Positions 22,241-30,875 of a DNA stretch of 34,073 nt are shown here, piece by piece (within the stretch, counting starts at the first letter, position 1; each line of letters begins with the position of its first letter). The position numbers were made by a program, and so were the translations under genes. Source of the DNA: Lachnospiraceae bacterium A4 (lineage in GTDB: Bacteria > Bacillota > Clostridia > Lachnospirales > Lachnospiraceae); assembly GCA_000403215.2 (NCBI GenBank), contig KE159546.1, positions 1 to 34,073 on the forward strand, given 5' to 3'. The notes beneath the pieces were generated by a model that saw nothing but the letters and a program-made list of their open reading frames with translations, searched no databases and was not told the DNA's origin.

Positions 22241-22891
22241 TCATTGTAAGTACATCTGGTTGTACACGTTATTTACTGCTTCAGCATAGAGAGAATACGA
22301 ATGTTTCCCTTTTCCTTCATTGATATCTTTCAGTTTTCGATATTCTTCGCTAATATACGCCCAGCCGCCATTTTTCCCAAGAATATCATGCATCTTTTCC
22401 TCTATACCAGAATTTATGGAACGAAAAACAAATTCATATACCTTACGTTTCTTATCATTTCTCAAATAGTAATAGCCATTATTTACACTGTAATCCGCAT
22501 AATAGATAATGGCAAAATCACAACTGCGCAATATTTTCTTTTGCTTTCTATCAATGACCTTTATTGTAATAGCAGATGTCGAATCCTTTGGTGATGAATA
22601 TGGCGTTCCTTTCACAGCTTCTTTAAATGCATCCATGAACCCTTGCTTTACAACCATATCCTTACTATTATACATATCTCCCCAACGCTGGATAATCAAA
22701 TTATAATCAAAATCATATCCGCTATTTCCACCACGGATTCTAGTTACAAGATGTCTTTTCCCACTTCCGATTAGTTGAAACTGAAAAGTCAGCCCATACG
22801 TTTTACGCATCTCATTTTGAACTCTCTTAATAATTTCTTCAAGTTCTTTTCTGACAGAGGCATATTCGGATTTTTTTACATATTCATACAT
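22241..22891 (-). CDS. Nucleotidyltransferase-fold protein, orphan
   Basis: The 216-residue protein shows a polymerase-beta-type nucleotidyltransferase pattern: IGSGKRH (G42-S43), GYDFDYNL (D60, D62) and RSCDFAII (D125). These could be the three metal-binding acidic residues. A helical N-terminus precedes the domain. I chose the start at 22891, since AAAGGAG lies about 10 bp upstream. The frame is open 18 codons further. There is no partner gene in the same direction, so a CBASS cyclase or MNT-type role is not supported. Its promoter and AT content look self-contained. Confidence 0.55.
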   Translation of the reverse strand: MYEYVKKSEYASVRKELEEIIKRVQNEMRKTYGLTFQFQLIGSGKRHLVTRIRGGNSGYDFDYNLIIQRWGDMYNSKDMVVKQGFMDAFKEAVKGTPYSSPKDSTSAITIKVIDRKQKKILRSCDFAIIYYADYSVNNGYYYLRNDKKRKVYEFVFRSINSGIEEKMHDILGKNGGWAYISEEYRKLKDINEGKGKHSYSLYAEAVNNVYNQMYLQ

Positions 22892-22948
22892 ATATTTATA
22901 TCTCCTTTCGCCCATGCCTCCATACAATCTTGATAATTGTATCATTAT

Positions 22949-22976
22949 AGAATATCATATTTTCGTTGATTGTCAA
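22949..22976 (-). promoter_or_regulatory. Promoter of the nucleotidyltransferase-fold gene
   Basis: On the minus strand, TTGACA (complement of 22971-22976), a 16-bp spacer and TATTCT (complement of 22949-22954) lie about 58 bp upstream of the start codon. A TATAAT further along gives a less well spaced alternative. Confidence 0.5.
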
Positions 22977-23019
22977 TATGCAAATTTGATGTTTTATAAT
23001 ATTGTCAATTCTAAAACTT

Positions 23020-23136
23020 TTATCCCAGCAATTCTTTGTTTTTCTGAATATATTCTTTCCAAACTGCTTCTCGGTCTTTCTTGTGCGTGTTCTCGTATTT
23101 TTCGGTATATTCATCATGCAGTTTCTTTAACTGTTT
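23020..23136 (-). pseudogene. C-terminal tail of an unidentified gene
   Basis: The minus-strand reading gives a charged helical tail (KQLKKLHDEYTEKYENTHKK, then AVWKEYIQKNKELLG and stop at 23020). Its composition is that of a real protein end, but there is no start codon with a ribosome site. Coding similarity seems to stop where the parM fragment begins on the other strand. This looks like a deletion or recombination junction near 23130-23155. The original gene is not recognised. Confidence 0.4.
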
Positions 23137-23682
23137 CGTAAGGAGAGATATCATGTGCATCTGTGCGGTGCAGAGGTGTTCCCGCAGGGATTTGCCGCGA
23201 TTGTTAATTTGGGCGCAATGCGGGGGATGAATATGCTGGCAGACATTGGAAACGGTACCATGAACGTGATGCAGATCATTGATAACAGGCCATTGGAAAA
23301 GAGCCTTGTGACAGATAAATTTGGCGTGGGTATCTGCATGAAGGAGATACAGAAAGAGTTGTCAAAAGAAAATGGTGAAGATATTCCCGAAATGCTGATT
23401 GAACCGCTTCTCTGGAATGGAATACAGGGAAGAACAGATGTTACGGCTGTAAAAGTAGAGCGTATAGCAAAACAGTATGCAGAAAATATTAGAAAGCGTT
23501 TGGTTGATTACGGCTATAAAGAAGGATTGGTGCATTTATATGTGATTGGCGGAGGTGGATGTCTGCTTCGGAATTACACAGAATTGGCAGGTAAAGCGGA
23601 AGTTACTTTTATTACTGATATTTGTGCCAATGCAAAGGGGTATGAGTATCTTGCGGCACAAAAACAGCGCAGACAGAGGTAA
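23131..23682 (+). pseudogene. parM-like actin ATPase, N-terminus deleted
   Basis: The open frame after the TAA at 23128-23130 encodes about 183 residues that resemble the C-terminal part of ParM/StbA plasmid segregation actins: VFPQGFAAIV, the phosphate-2 motif MLADIGNGTMNVMQI, VGICMKEI and the late VIGGGGCLLRNY. The N-terminal ATP-binding half is absent. GTG 23155 follows AAGGAGAGATATC, so a fragment could be translated, but it cannot form a working filament. The intact parR-like gene follows, which shows that a plasmid-type segregation operon was once here. Confidence 0.7.
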
Positions 23683-23686
23683 TGCC

Positions 23687-24133
23687 ATGAGGAAAACTTA
23701 TAAATGCAGTAATATAAAATTCTGCATGGAAGATGAAAACCAGCGCAGGACTTGGGAATATTTACAGGGAATAACGAGAAGGGACGGTTCTTACGGGAAG
23801 ATACTTTCTGATGCGTTTGTTGCGGTTCTTGACAGCAAGAATGAAATAAGAGCAGATAAACCGGAAGAATTACTTACTCTTTCATTAGAACAGTCAGAAC
23901 ACGAATTTGAACAGTTTGAAGAAATATTTGCGAGGGTGCTGGAAGCTAAGTTTCGGAGTTTACAGGTAATTTTGACAGAACATATGGAAAAATGCTTTCA
24001 GGAACATACTTCAGATTTTCAAGTAGGCGCGGTTAAGGCAGCGGAAATGACTGACAGTAATGAATTAAGGCAGACGCATGAGGTAGAATTATCCGAGGAT
24101 ATGATGGCGTTTGCCTTTACAATGGGTGAATAG
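23687..24133 (+). CDS. ParR-like partner of the parM fragment
   Basis: The 148-residue protein starts 4 bp after the parM stop, the usual position of the ParR/StbB DNA-binding adaptor. The N-terminal half (IKFCMEDENQRRTWEYLQGI, YGKILSDAFVAVL) fits a ribbon-helix-helix-like segment, and the C-terminus is acidic. I chose ATG 23687 because the longer frame lies inside parM. The assignment is mainly from context. Confidence 0.5.
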   Translation: MRKTYKCSNIKFCMEDENQRRTWEYLQGITRRDGSYGKILSDAFVAVLDSKNEIRADKPEELLTLSLEQSEHEFEQFEEIFARVLEAKFRSLQVILTEHMEKCFQEHTSDFQVGAVKAAEMTDSNELRQTHEVELSEDMMAFAFTMGE

Positions 24134-24260
24134 GCGGTTCCGAATTTATATATTCGGTACCCATTTCCGAAAAGGGAGCTTACGGAAAGGTTCCGAAAAG
24201 TATTTATTCGATACTGTCCCCCAAAGCGAATGACGGCGGCTTTTTGCCGGAATGAGTAGT

Positions 24261-24461
24261 TTGTCGAATGTTCTTTTCGACAGACTATGGATGCCGTCAG
24301 GCAACCGTGTTTGCCAAAGGCAAAAACTACCCTCGGAGAGCGCCTTACTTCTGATGCGTATGTGTCAGAAGTAATAAGGCGTTACTTTTGTCAAAAGTAA
24401 CAAAATGCTGTGCCAGTGAAAACAAGCGACGCAAGGCGGCATTTGTTTTCACTGGCACAGC
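24261..24461 (+). other. oriT of the third mobile region
   Basis: The stretch 24134-24515 has no gene but is rich in dyads: tgtcga/tcgaca near 24262-24281; gccttacttctga (24342-24354) facing tcagaagtaataaggc (24365-24380); the palindrome gttacttttgtcaaaagtaac (24381-24401), then aca; and a perfect 19-bp stem at 24407-24425 / 24443-24461. The order hairpin, gttacttt dyad, acaaa, hairpin is the same as in the A and B oriTs. The relaxase gene follows at 24516. Upstream, at 24140-24210, TTCCGAA/TTCGG words repeat and may be partition or replication sites. Confidence 0.68.
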
Positions 24462-24515
24462 AGCGATAAATGCGAAGCATTTAGAGCAATATTTAAGACG
24501 GAAGGGAGGCAGAAA

Positions 24516-25877
24516 ATGGCGGGAAGAACCATATCTTTCCCGAAAGGCGATGGCAGTCTGGCGCACAACAACAGGGAATTTATAGCAAATAATGTCTGTC
24601 CGGAAAGGACAGGCTGGAACAAAACATATATCAGGGAATCCATAGCAGATGCTTATGAAAAATGCTTCGGGGAGGCTGTCAGGGAATATAATGCAGGGCA
24701 GAAACGCAATGACAGAAAAATCAGTAATTATGTGAAAAAGATAGAAAATTCCGATAACGGGGAGAATGTGTTTTATGAAAATATTGTACAGCTTGGCACA
24801 AAGTACGATACGCCTGTTGTGGATGAAGATGGAAATCTGACAGAGGCGGCAAAAGAGGCAGTTGATTTGTTGGACGAGTATGCAAGAACTTTTCAGGAAC
24901 GAAACCCTAATTTACATTTATTTAATTGTGTCCTGCATCTAGACGAGGCAACGCCGCATCTGCATATAGACTATATCCCTGTGGCAGACGGATACAAAAA
25001 GGGCATGAAAACAAGGAACAGCATTTCCAAAGCCCTTCAGCAGATGGGATTTGAAAAAGGAAAAGGCAGGTATGACAATGAGGTAATTGACTGGGAGGCA
25101 AGAGAGCGTGATTATTTAATGGATTTATGCCGGGAGCGTGGAATAGAGGTAGAAATCAAAGGAGATAAGCGCGATAATCTTACTCTGCCGGAATACAAAG
25201 CGGTAATGCGGAAAGTAGAGTGTCTTGAGGCAGAGGCGGAAAAGCTGGATAAGCAGAATGAAACTTTGGAGCAGTGTAATGGAAGTTTGCAGAAGCGGGC
25301 ATCTGACCTACATGGTCAGGTGCAGGAAATGGAAGTACATAACAAGGAATTGGTTTTGCAGGCACAGGAGCTTACGGAACAGATTGAGGAAGCAGAGGCG
25401 AAAGAAAAAGCGGCGCAGGAGGTTCTTGCCAAACATGATTTAAGGGCAGATACATTTCAATCGATTTCAAAGGAAGTGGCGGCGGAAACAAAAAATATGA
25501 AAAGCGCTGCCGTTCCGGTAGCTAATCTTTTCAGTAGCGAGGAATATGTCAAAGTGAAGAAAAGCGACTGGAATAAAATACTGGATGCTTTTAATAAGGC
25601 AGTATCAAGAAATCATCTTTTGGAAAAGTATGAGAAGAAGATATCAAATTTGGAGAAGAAGATAGCTGTGCTTACTGAGCAAGTCAAAAAATTAAAACGG
25701 TTTGTAGCATCAAGGGGACTTGGAAAGGCGTTTGTGGAATTTGTAAAATCACTTGCGCCAAAGACAATGAAGCAGAAGCTGGAAGATGCAAAAGTGGATG
25801 CGGATGAACACAACCATCAGAGAAAAAATTCACAGGTATTGCCGGAAAAGAATAAACGGTGGCAGCAGGAAATGTAG
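24516..25877 (+). CDS. MobV-family relaxase of the third region
   Basis: The 453-residue protein has motif I SLAHNNREF, the metal motif LHLDEATPHLHIDYIPV at about residues 146-162, and a long coiled coil from about 230 to 310. It belongs to the same superfamily as the A and B relaxases but is well diverged from them. ATG 24516 has GGGAGG upstream. Its oriT lies immediately before it. With the parMR remnants it suggests a mobilizable plasmid or IME origin for this region. Confidence 0.88.
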   Translation: MAGRTISFPKGDGSLAHNNREFIANNVCPERTGWNKTYIRESIADAYEKCFGEAVREYNAGQKRNDRKISNYVKKIENSDNGENVFYENIVQLGTKYDTPVVDEDGNLTEAAKEAVDLLDEYARTFQERNPNLHLFNCVLHLDEATPHLHIDYIPVADGYKKGMKTRNSISKALQQMGFEKGKGRYDNEVIDWEARERDYLMDLCRERGIEVEIKGDKRDNLTLPEYKAVMRKVECLEAEAEKLDKQNETLEQCNGSLQKRASDLHGQVQEMEVHNKELVLQAQELTEQIEEAEAKEKAAQEVLAKHDLRADTFQSISKEVAAETKNMKSAAVPVANLFSSEEYVKVKKSDWNKILDAFNKAVSRNHLLEKYEKKISNLEKKIAVLTEQVKKLKRFVASRGLGKAFVEFVKSLAPKTMKQKLEDAKVDADEHNHQRKNSQVLPEKNKRWQQEM

Positions 25878-25903
25878 ATTTTATGGAAAGAGAGGAATAG
25901 TGA

Positions 25904-26257
25904 ATGAACATAACCTATGAAAAATGTGAAGATTATTTGATTCCGAATTTAATTCCCGATCCAGAGCCGGAAGGAGAGTTAAGGAAATTCGGATTGATGC
26001 GGAAACATTATCTGAAAGAGTACAAGAGAGGGATTTATTCAGGCTTGTTACTATCTGGCGAATTAATGAAACATCTGCTCATGATACAGGAACAGGCAGA
26101 GGAAAGATTTGATTTGCTGGTGCAGCAGATGGCAGAGAGGGAGGAAGTGACAGAGCAGTTAAAGGAAAGCAATCAGATGCTTTGGGTGCGGAGAATGAAT
26201 TGCATTAGAGCGAGGGCAGAGGAGATTGTGGGGGAAGAAATCATATACATATTATAA
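25904..26257 (+). CDS. TnpV family protein
   Basis: The 117-residue protein is recognised from its overall pattern (DYLIPNLIPDPEPEG, LRKFGLMRKHYLKEYKRGIY, SGLLLSGEL, WVRRMNCIRARAEEIV). It matches the TnpV family first named in the Tn4451 group of mobilizable transposons. Function is not known. It lies 26 bp after the relaxase gene. Confidence 0.8.
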   Translation: MNITYEKCEDYLIPNLIPDPEPEGELRKFGLMRKHYLKEYKRGIYSGLLLSGELMKHLLMIQEQAEERFDLLVQQMAEREEVTEQLKESNQMLWVRRMNCIRARAEEIVGEEIIYIL

Positions 26258-26264
26258 AGATTGG

Positions 26265-26289
26265 AATGGGACGGGTAAACTGTCCCATT
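26265..26289 (+). terminator. Possible terminator after tnpV
   Basis: AATGGGAC and GTCCCATT form an 8-bp stem around a 9-nt loop just after the tnpV stop codon. Only a modest T-rich tail follows. Confidence 0.5.
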
Positions 26290-26383
26290 TGTAAGTTTTA
26301 TGCAATTTTAAGAAGAATCTAAATGACAATTTGGATATTTTGTAGTAAAATTAGTTTGGAAAATTATGCAAGGAGGTTGTCTT

Positions 26384-27716
26384 ATGATTGACAACAAGAA
26401 AGAACAAGAGCGAGATGAGCTTCACCGTACCATATGGAATATGGCAAATGACCTTAGAGGTAGTGTAGACGGTTGGGATTTCAAACAGTATGTGTTAGGT
26501 ATGCTGTTTTATAGATATATTTCGGAGAATTTTGTTAAATTTGTAAATGCAGGAGAGGTAGAGGCAGGCAACGACAATTTTGACTATGCAAAGTTAGATA
26601 ATGAAATTGCAGAGGAAGCAAGGGAGGATTTGGTGCAGTCAAAGGGATATTTCATTCTGCCAAGCCAGCTATTTTGTAATGTGAAAGAGAAAGCACCAAA
26701 CAATGAAAATTTGAACGAAACATTGGAAAGTGTATTTAGAAATATAGAAGCTTCCGCACAGGGACATGACAGCGAGGATGACTTCAACGGATTATTTGAT
26801 GATATTGATGTAAATAGTAATAAATTGGGTGGCACTGTAGCTAAGAGAAATGAAAAACTTGTTAAGCTCCTGAACGGTGTTGCGGAGATGAAGTTAGGGG
26901 ATTATCAGGATAATACCATTGATGCATTTGGTGATGCGTATGAGTTTTTAATGGGAATGTACGCTTCCAATGCAGGAAAGAGTGGCGGGGAGTATTATAC
27001 GCCGCAGGAAGTTTCGGAGCTTCTTACAAGAATTACGGTATTGGGAAAGAAAGAGGTCAACAAGGTTTATGATCCGGCTTGTGGGAGCGGTTCGCTTTTA
27101 CTGAAATTTGCAAAAGTTTTGGGAAAGGAAAATGTGCGTCAGGGATTTTTTGGACAGGAAATCAATATTACGACTTATAATCTTTGTCGTATCAATATGT
27201 TTCTGCATGATATTGGATATGAAAAATTTAGTATTGGTCATGGAGATACTTTGACAGAGCCTTTACATTGGGATGATGAGCCATTTGAGGCGATTGTTTC
27301 CAATCCTCCATACTCTATCAAATGGGAGGGTGATGATAACCCGATTCTTATTAATGATGAGCGTTTTTCTCCCGCTGGTGTGCTTGCGCCGAAATCAAAA
27401 GCGGACTTAGCGTTTATCATGCATTCCTTGTCATGGCTTGCGACAAATGGAACAGCAGCTATCGTATGTTTTCCCGGTGTCATGTATCGTGGCGGTGCGG
27501 AGCAGAAAATCCGTAAATATTTGATAGACAATAACTATGTGGAATGTGTGATACAGCTTCCAGATAATCTTTTCTTTGGGACAAGCATTGCTACCTGTAT
27601 TATGGTGTTGAAAAAGAACAAGGTGGAAAATAGTACATTATTCATTGATGCTTCTAAGGAATGTGTGAAAATTACGAATAATAATAAGCTGACTGAGGAA
27701 AATATTCAAAATATTT
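26384..27716 (+). pseudogene. hsdM (type I methyltransferase), N-terminal part, split by an IS
   Basis: Encodes about 444 residues of a type I restriction-modification adenine methylase: N-terminal helical domain ([20 protein letters not shown]), SAM motif [10 protein letters not shown], catalytic NPPYSIKW and the conserved [22 protein letters not shown] 26384 follows AAGGAGG. The gene is interrupted after 27716. The frame runs on into the insertion and stops at 27799 after a foreign tail. Joining 27716 to 29390 restores a perfect frame of 522 residues. The truncated form keeps the catalytic motifs but lacks the C-terminal helices that bind HsdS. Confidence 0.93.
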
Positions 27717-27844
27717 CCACCTGTGCGGTTGCAATATGGCTAGGAGCGGCAATAAAGCAACAGAAATATAATTCCCATATTCTTCCATCTGCGTTATAAT
27801 GATTTCATAGTATTGCTGACAGCATGAACGGAGGAGTATTTGGG

Positions 27845-28105
27845 ATGAAAGTAAAATTTACTGCTGAAATCATAGATGATGATGGAAACGTAGTTGGAAA
27901 ACGCACCAGTGAGGAAGGGGGCATACCTTCCATGGAAACATTTGATATTTCCACCAGGGAAGGATTCTTAAGGGATTTCGACCTGCTGGAAAAGGCGGTA
28001 CTGAAAGCAAGGAACCAGATCGGGGCAGATGCTGCAGATGAGATCCTTAAGGGTACGCAAAAAAAAACTGCGGATCCCAGAACCGGGAAAGAGAGACAGC
28101 TGTAG
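27845..28105 (+). CDS. IS upstream frame of the transposase
   Basis: The 86-residue frame (MKVKFTAEIIDDDGNVVGKR..., LRDFDLLEKAVLKARNQIGA) ends shortly after a run of nine A at 28059-28067. The main transposase frame is open across the same run. A -1 slip there would join the two into one protein, a usual mode of IS control. GGAGTATTTGGG precedes ATG 27845. Alternatively, the A-run may be an inactivating indel. Confidence 0.6.
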   Translation: MKVKFTAEIIDDDGNVVGKRTSEEGGIPSMETFDISTREGFLRDFDLLEKAVLKARNQIGADAADEILKGTQKKTADPRTGKERQL

Positions 28106-28137
28106 AGTCTGAACTTGGCAGGATCCCTGTCTGTCTC

Positions 28138-29343
28138 ATGGATGATATGGCGCAGTCCCTACAGCCGAAAGAAAGGGTCTGCAGTACCGGGTATATGGAA
28201 CTGTCCTGCAGGCTCTGTACAAAACTCAGTTACCGGAATGCGACAGAAATGATCAATCTTTTTCAGCACCGTGAAGCCGGTGAGACCATAAAACTGCGCA
28301 CTCTTTCCGACAGTGTGGAGCGTGTCGGGGAACAGATATCTGCCAGGCTGGAAGAGATGACGCAGAAGGTCCTTAAAATGTACGGGTTTGACAGTGAGAC
28401 CGGCCGCCCCATGGAAGGGGTCTGTCTTTCTGCCAGCATCACCTCCCCTGCCATCCCGGAAAAGACAGAAGCTGACATACAGGCAGTGGACATCATTATT
28501 GATTCAGCCAACGCATCCCGTGATGAAAAGATACCGTTCACGGCGGAAGAGCTGGATATGGAGACCTCACCATTGGAATGTGTGTATGTATCCATAGACG
28601 ATGTGGGGGTAAAACATCAGAAGGACTCGCGCAGCCAGGGAACGGAAAAGAATGCAAAGTATGTGGAAAACACAGTGGTTCATATCCAGTATGGACAGGA
28701 CACATATGCCCTGACAGCGTGCGGCATGAAAAACGCAATGAAAGCAATGCTGGCATTCCTGGTTTTCAATGGGCTGCTGCAGAACAGGCTGGTGTTTTTT
28801 ACAGATGGTGCAAGGAATATCAAAAGCAGCATTGAGGAAATGTTCCCGTTCCATCCATATACTGTGATCCTGGATTGGTACCATTTAAAGAAAAAGTGTC
28901 AGGAACTGCTGAGCATGGCGGTAAAAGGGAAGGACATGCGGAATAAGACCCTTGAAAAGCTGCTGCGGATTCTGTGGGTGGGAGATGTAAAAAACGCGGT
29001 AAGATATCTGGAATCTTTACCGTCTCCTGTAATAAAAAATCAGAAATGGCTTGATGAACAGATAAACTATCTGAAACGGAAAGAATACAGCATAACCTGC
29101 TATGCTGTGAGGGCAGAACTTGGTCTGCGCAATTCCAGCAATCCTGTGGAAAAAGAAAATGACATGCTGGTGGCACAGCGCCAGAAACATAATGGCATGT
29201 CGTGGTCAAAGAATGGGAGCAGTGCCCTTGCTGCTATTGAAATGGTCTATCAGAATAAATATGAGGATATCTGGTTCCAACATGGGCAGATTTCTTTTGT
29301 AATGCCCAAAAAAGAAACGGATTCATTGGATCTGTGCGCCTAA
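28138..29343 (+). CDS. IS transposase, ISKra4-like DDE type
   Basis: The 401-residue protein contains likely catalytic acidic positions in YVSIDDVGVKHQ, FFTDGARNIKSS and VILDWYHLKKKC, and a C-terminal HNGMSWSKNGSSALAAI. This resembles ISKra4 and, more loosely, UPF0236/ISLre2 transposases. The frame is open upstream to the A9 run, so the ATG at 28138 may not be the true start. A fused product with the 27845 frame seems more likely. Family placement is tentative. Confidence 0.7.
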   Translation: MDDMAQSLQPKERVCSTGYMELSCRLCTKLSYRNATEMINLFQHREAGETIKLRTLSDSVERVGEQISARLEEMTQKVLKMYGFDSETGRPMEGVCLSASITSPAIPEKTEADIQAVDIIIDSANASRDEKIPFTAEELDMETSPLECVYVSIDDVGVKHQKDSRSQGTEKNAKYVENTVVHIQYGQDTYALTACGMKNAMKAMLAFLVFNGLLQNRLVFFTDGARNIKSSIEEMFPFHPYTVILDWYHLKKKCQELLSMAVKGKDMRNKTLEKLLRILWVGDVKNAVRYLESLPSPVIKNQKWLDEQINYLKRKEYSITCYAVRAELGLRNSSNPVEKENDMLVAQRQKHNGMSWSKNGSSALAAIEMVYQNKYEDIWFQHGQISFVMPKKETDSLDLCA

Positions 29344-29389
29344 TTTTGTGGTATAGTTATAAAATCTAACCGCACAGGTAGAATTATTT

Positions 29390-29625
29390 TGACGGCATAT
29401 GAGAAAAGAGAGAACAAGCAATATTATGCAGCAGTAGTGGAAAGTGATAAGATTGCGGAGAATAGCTATAATCTTTCGGTCTCGTCCTATGTGGAGCAGG
29501 AGGATATAAGAGAAAAGATTGATATTGTGAAATTGAATGCGGAAATTAAGGAGATTGTAGCGAGAGAAGAAAAGCTTCGGGCGGAAATTGATAAGATTAT
29601 TGCGGAAATTGAGGAGAGCGTATGA
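29390..29625 (+). pseudogene. hsdM C-terminal part beyond the IS
   Basis: It continues the split hsdM in frame (LTAYEKRENKQYYAAVV, NLSVSSYVEQEDIREKID, and a final coiled helix ending IAEIEESV). A TTG at 29389 would allow translation only without a ribosome site. Its stop overlaps the start of rhuM by 4 bp (ATGA). Confidence 0.9.
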
Positions 29626-30632
29626 AAGAGTTTCCATTTTTGATATATGCGGTTGAAGATAGTGACATAACGGTAAATGTTATTGTTAAGGATGAAACGA
29701 TATGGCTTTCTCAAAAAGGGATGGCGGAATTATTTGGGTGTAGTTCTGATAATATTTCACTCCATTTGAAAAATATTTTTTCAGAGGGAGAATTGAAAAA
29801 AGATTCAGTTACCGAGAAATTCTCGGCAACTGCCAAAGACGGTAAAAGTTACCTTACTCAGTTCTATTCGCTTGATGCTATTATTTCAGTAGGCTACCGT
29901 GTCAATTCCAAGAGAGCGACAGGCTTTCGGATATGGGCAACAAAGGTATTAAAGGAATACATGATAAAAGGTTTTGCTCTCGATGACGAACGATTAAAGC
30001 AGGGCAAGACGGCTTTCGAAAAAGATTACTTTAAAGAGCTGCTTGAGAGAGTTCGCTCCATACGCGCAAGCGAACGGCGTATCTGGCAGCAGATTACTGA
30101 TATTTTTGCAGAGTGCAGCATTGATTACGACAAGGATTCTCCTACAACGAAAATGTTTTATGCGATGGTTCAGAATAAATTTCATTATGCGATTACGAAG
30201 CATACGGCAGCGGAAATTATTTATAATAAGGCAGACCATAAAAAAGAGCATATGGGGCTTACTACATGGAAAAATTCACCTGATGGGCGTATTTTGAAAT
30301 CGGATGTCACAATCGCCAAGAATTATTTGGACGAAAAGCAAATCCGTCAGTTGGAACGGGCGGTGACAGGGTATTTTGATTACATAGAGGATTTGATAGA
30401 GCGTGAAAACACGTTCACTATGGAGGAATTTTCAGCCAGCGTCAATGAATTTCTTGCTTTCCGCCGATATGAAGTTTTACCGGATAAAAACAAAGGAAGC
30501 GTTTCAAGGCAGGAAGCATGGGATAAGGCACATAAGGAATATGATATTTTCAACAAGACACAGGTAATATACTCTGACTTTGACGATATGGTCAGGGAAC
30601 TGTTGGGAAAGAAGGGAGATGCGGATGAATAG
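29622..30632 (+). CDS. RhuM family protein
   Basis: The 336-residue protein matches the RhuM (virulence protein) family: VNVIVKDETIWLSQKGMAEL, then YRVNSKRATGFRIWATKVLKEYMIKGFALDD and a Fic/Doc-like C-terminal region with helical repeats. RhuM genes are often embedded in type I restriction loci between hsdM and hsdS, as here. Their molecular role is unclear, though a toxin-like or DNA-binding role has been suggested. ATG 29622 is coupled to the hsdM stop. It overlaps the hsdS stub by 8 bp. Confidence 0.88.
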   Translation: MKEFPFLIYAVEDSDITVNVIVKDETIWLSQKGMAELFGCSSDNISLHLKNIFSEGELKKDSVTEKFSATAKDGKSYLTQFYSLDAIISVGYRVNSKRATGFRIWATKVLKEYMIKGFALDDERLKQGKTAFEKDYFKELLERVRSIRASERRIWQQITDIFAECSIDYDKDSPTTKMFYAMVQNKFHYAITKHTAAEIIYNKADHKKEHMGLTTWKNSPDGRILKSDVTIAKNYLDEKQIRQLERAVTGYFDYIEDLIERENTFTMEEFSASVNEFLAFRRYEVLPDKNKGSVSRQEAWDKAHKEYDIFNKTQVIYSDFDDMVRELLGKKGDADE

Positions 30633-30693
30633 GTTAGAAGAGCTGATACAGGAGCTTTACCCGAATGGGGTGGAGTATAAAAGGCAGCAGTAG
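30625..30693 (+). pseudogene. hsdS stub
   Basis: Encodes MNRLEELIQELYPNGVEYK and a few further residues, the typical start of a type I specificity subunit, then stops. All target-recognition domains are missing. The sequence passes straight into a second hsdM tail, at a point where gcagcagtagt is shared with hsdM. This suggests recombination. Confidence 0.75.
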
Positions 30694-30874
30694 TAGCAAA
30701 TGTTGAAATTGTGGAAAATAGATATAATTTTCCGTTTTCATTTTATGTGGAGCAGGAGGATACAAGAGAGAAGATTGATATTGTAAAACTGAATGTGCAA
30801 ATTAAGGAGATTGTAGCGATGGAAAAAAACTTAGGATGGAGATAGATAAAATTATTGCAGAAATAGAGGTGTAA
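30684..30874 (+). pseudogene. Second, diverged hsdM 3' end
   Basis: The segment reads AVVANVEIVENRYNFPFSFY, VEQEDTREKIDIVKLNVQIKE and so on, parallel to the real hsdM tail at 29430-29625 but with many substitutions. A one-base loss near 30820 breaks the frame before the ending DKIIAEIEV-stop at 30874. It is a remnant of another type I system, fused to the hsdS stub. Confidence 0.78.
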
Positions 30875-30875
30875 A

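Larger units (their letters stand above)
27717..29384 (+). mobile_element. Insertion sequence of about 1.67 kb inside hsdM
   Basis: The ends carry a 12-bp inverted repeat, acctgtgcggtt at 27719-27730 and its complement at 29368-29379. A 5-bp duplication, tattt, flanks the element (27712-27716 and 29385-29389). Its exact length is uncertain by a few bases because the target is AT-rich. It encodes a two-frame transposase. GC content is higher than in the surroundings, pointing to recent arrival. Confidence 0.85.

Noticed and set aside
22241-22891. Calling the nucleotidyltransferase-fold gene a CBASS cyclase
   Set aside because: No effector or ancillary gene is next to it and the motif spacing alone cannot separate CD-NTases from other members of the fold.
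22896-23117. Minus-strand 73-residue frame upstream of the nucleotidyltransferase-fold gene
   Set aside because: It overlaps the promoter and ribosome site of that gene. The protein-like minus-strand tail at 23020-23136 is in a different frame.
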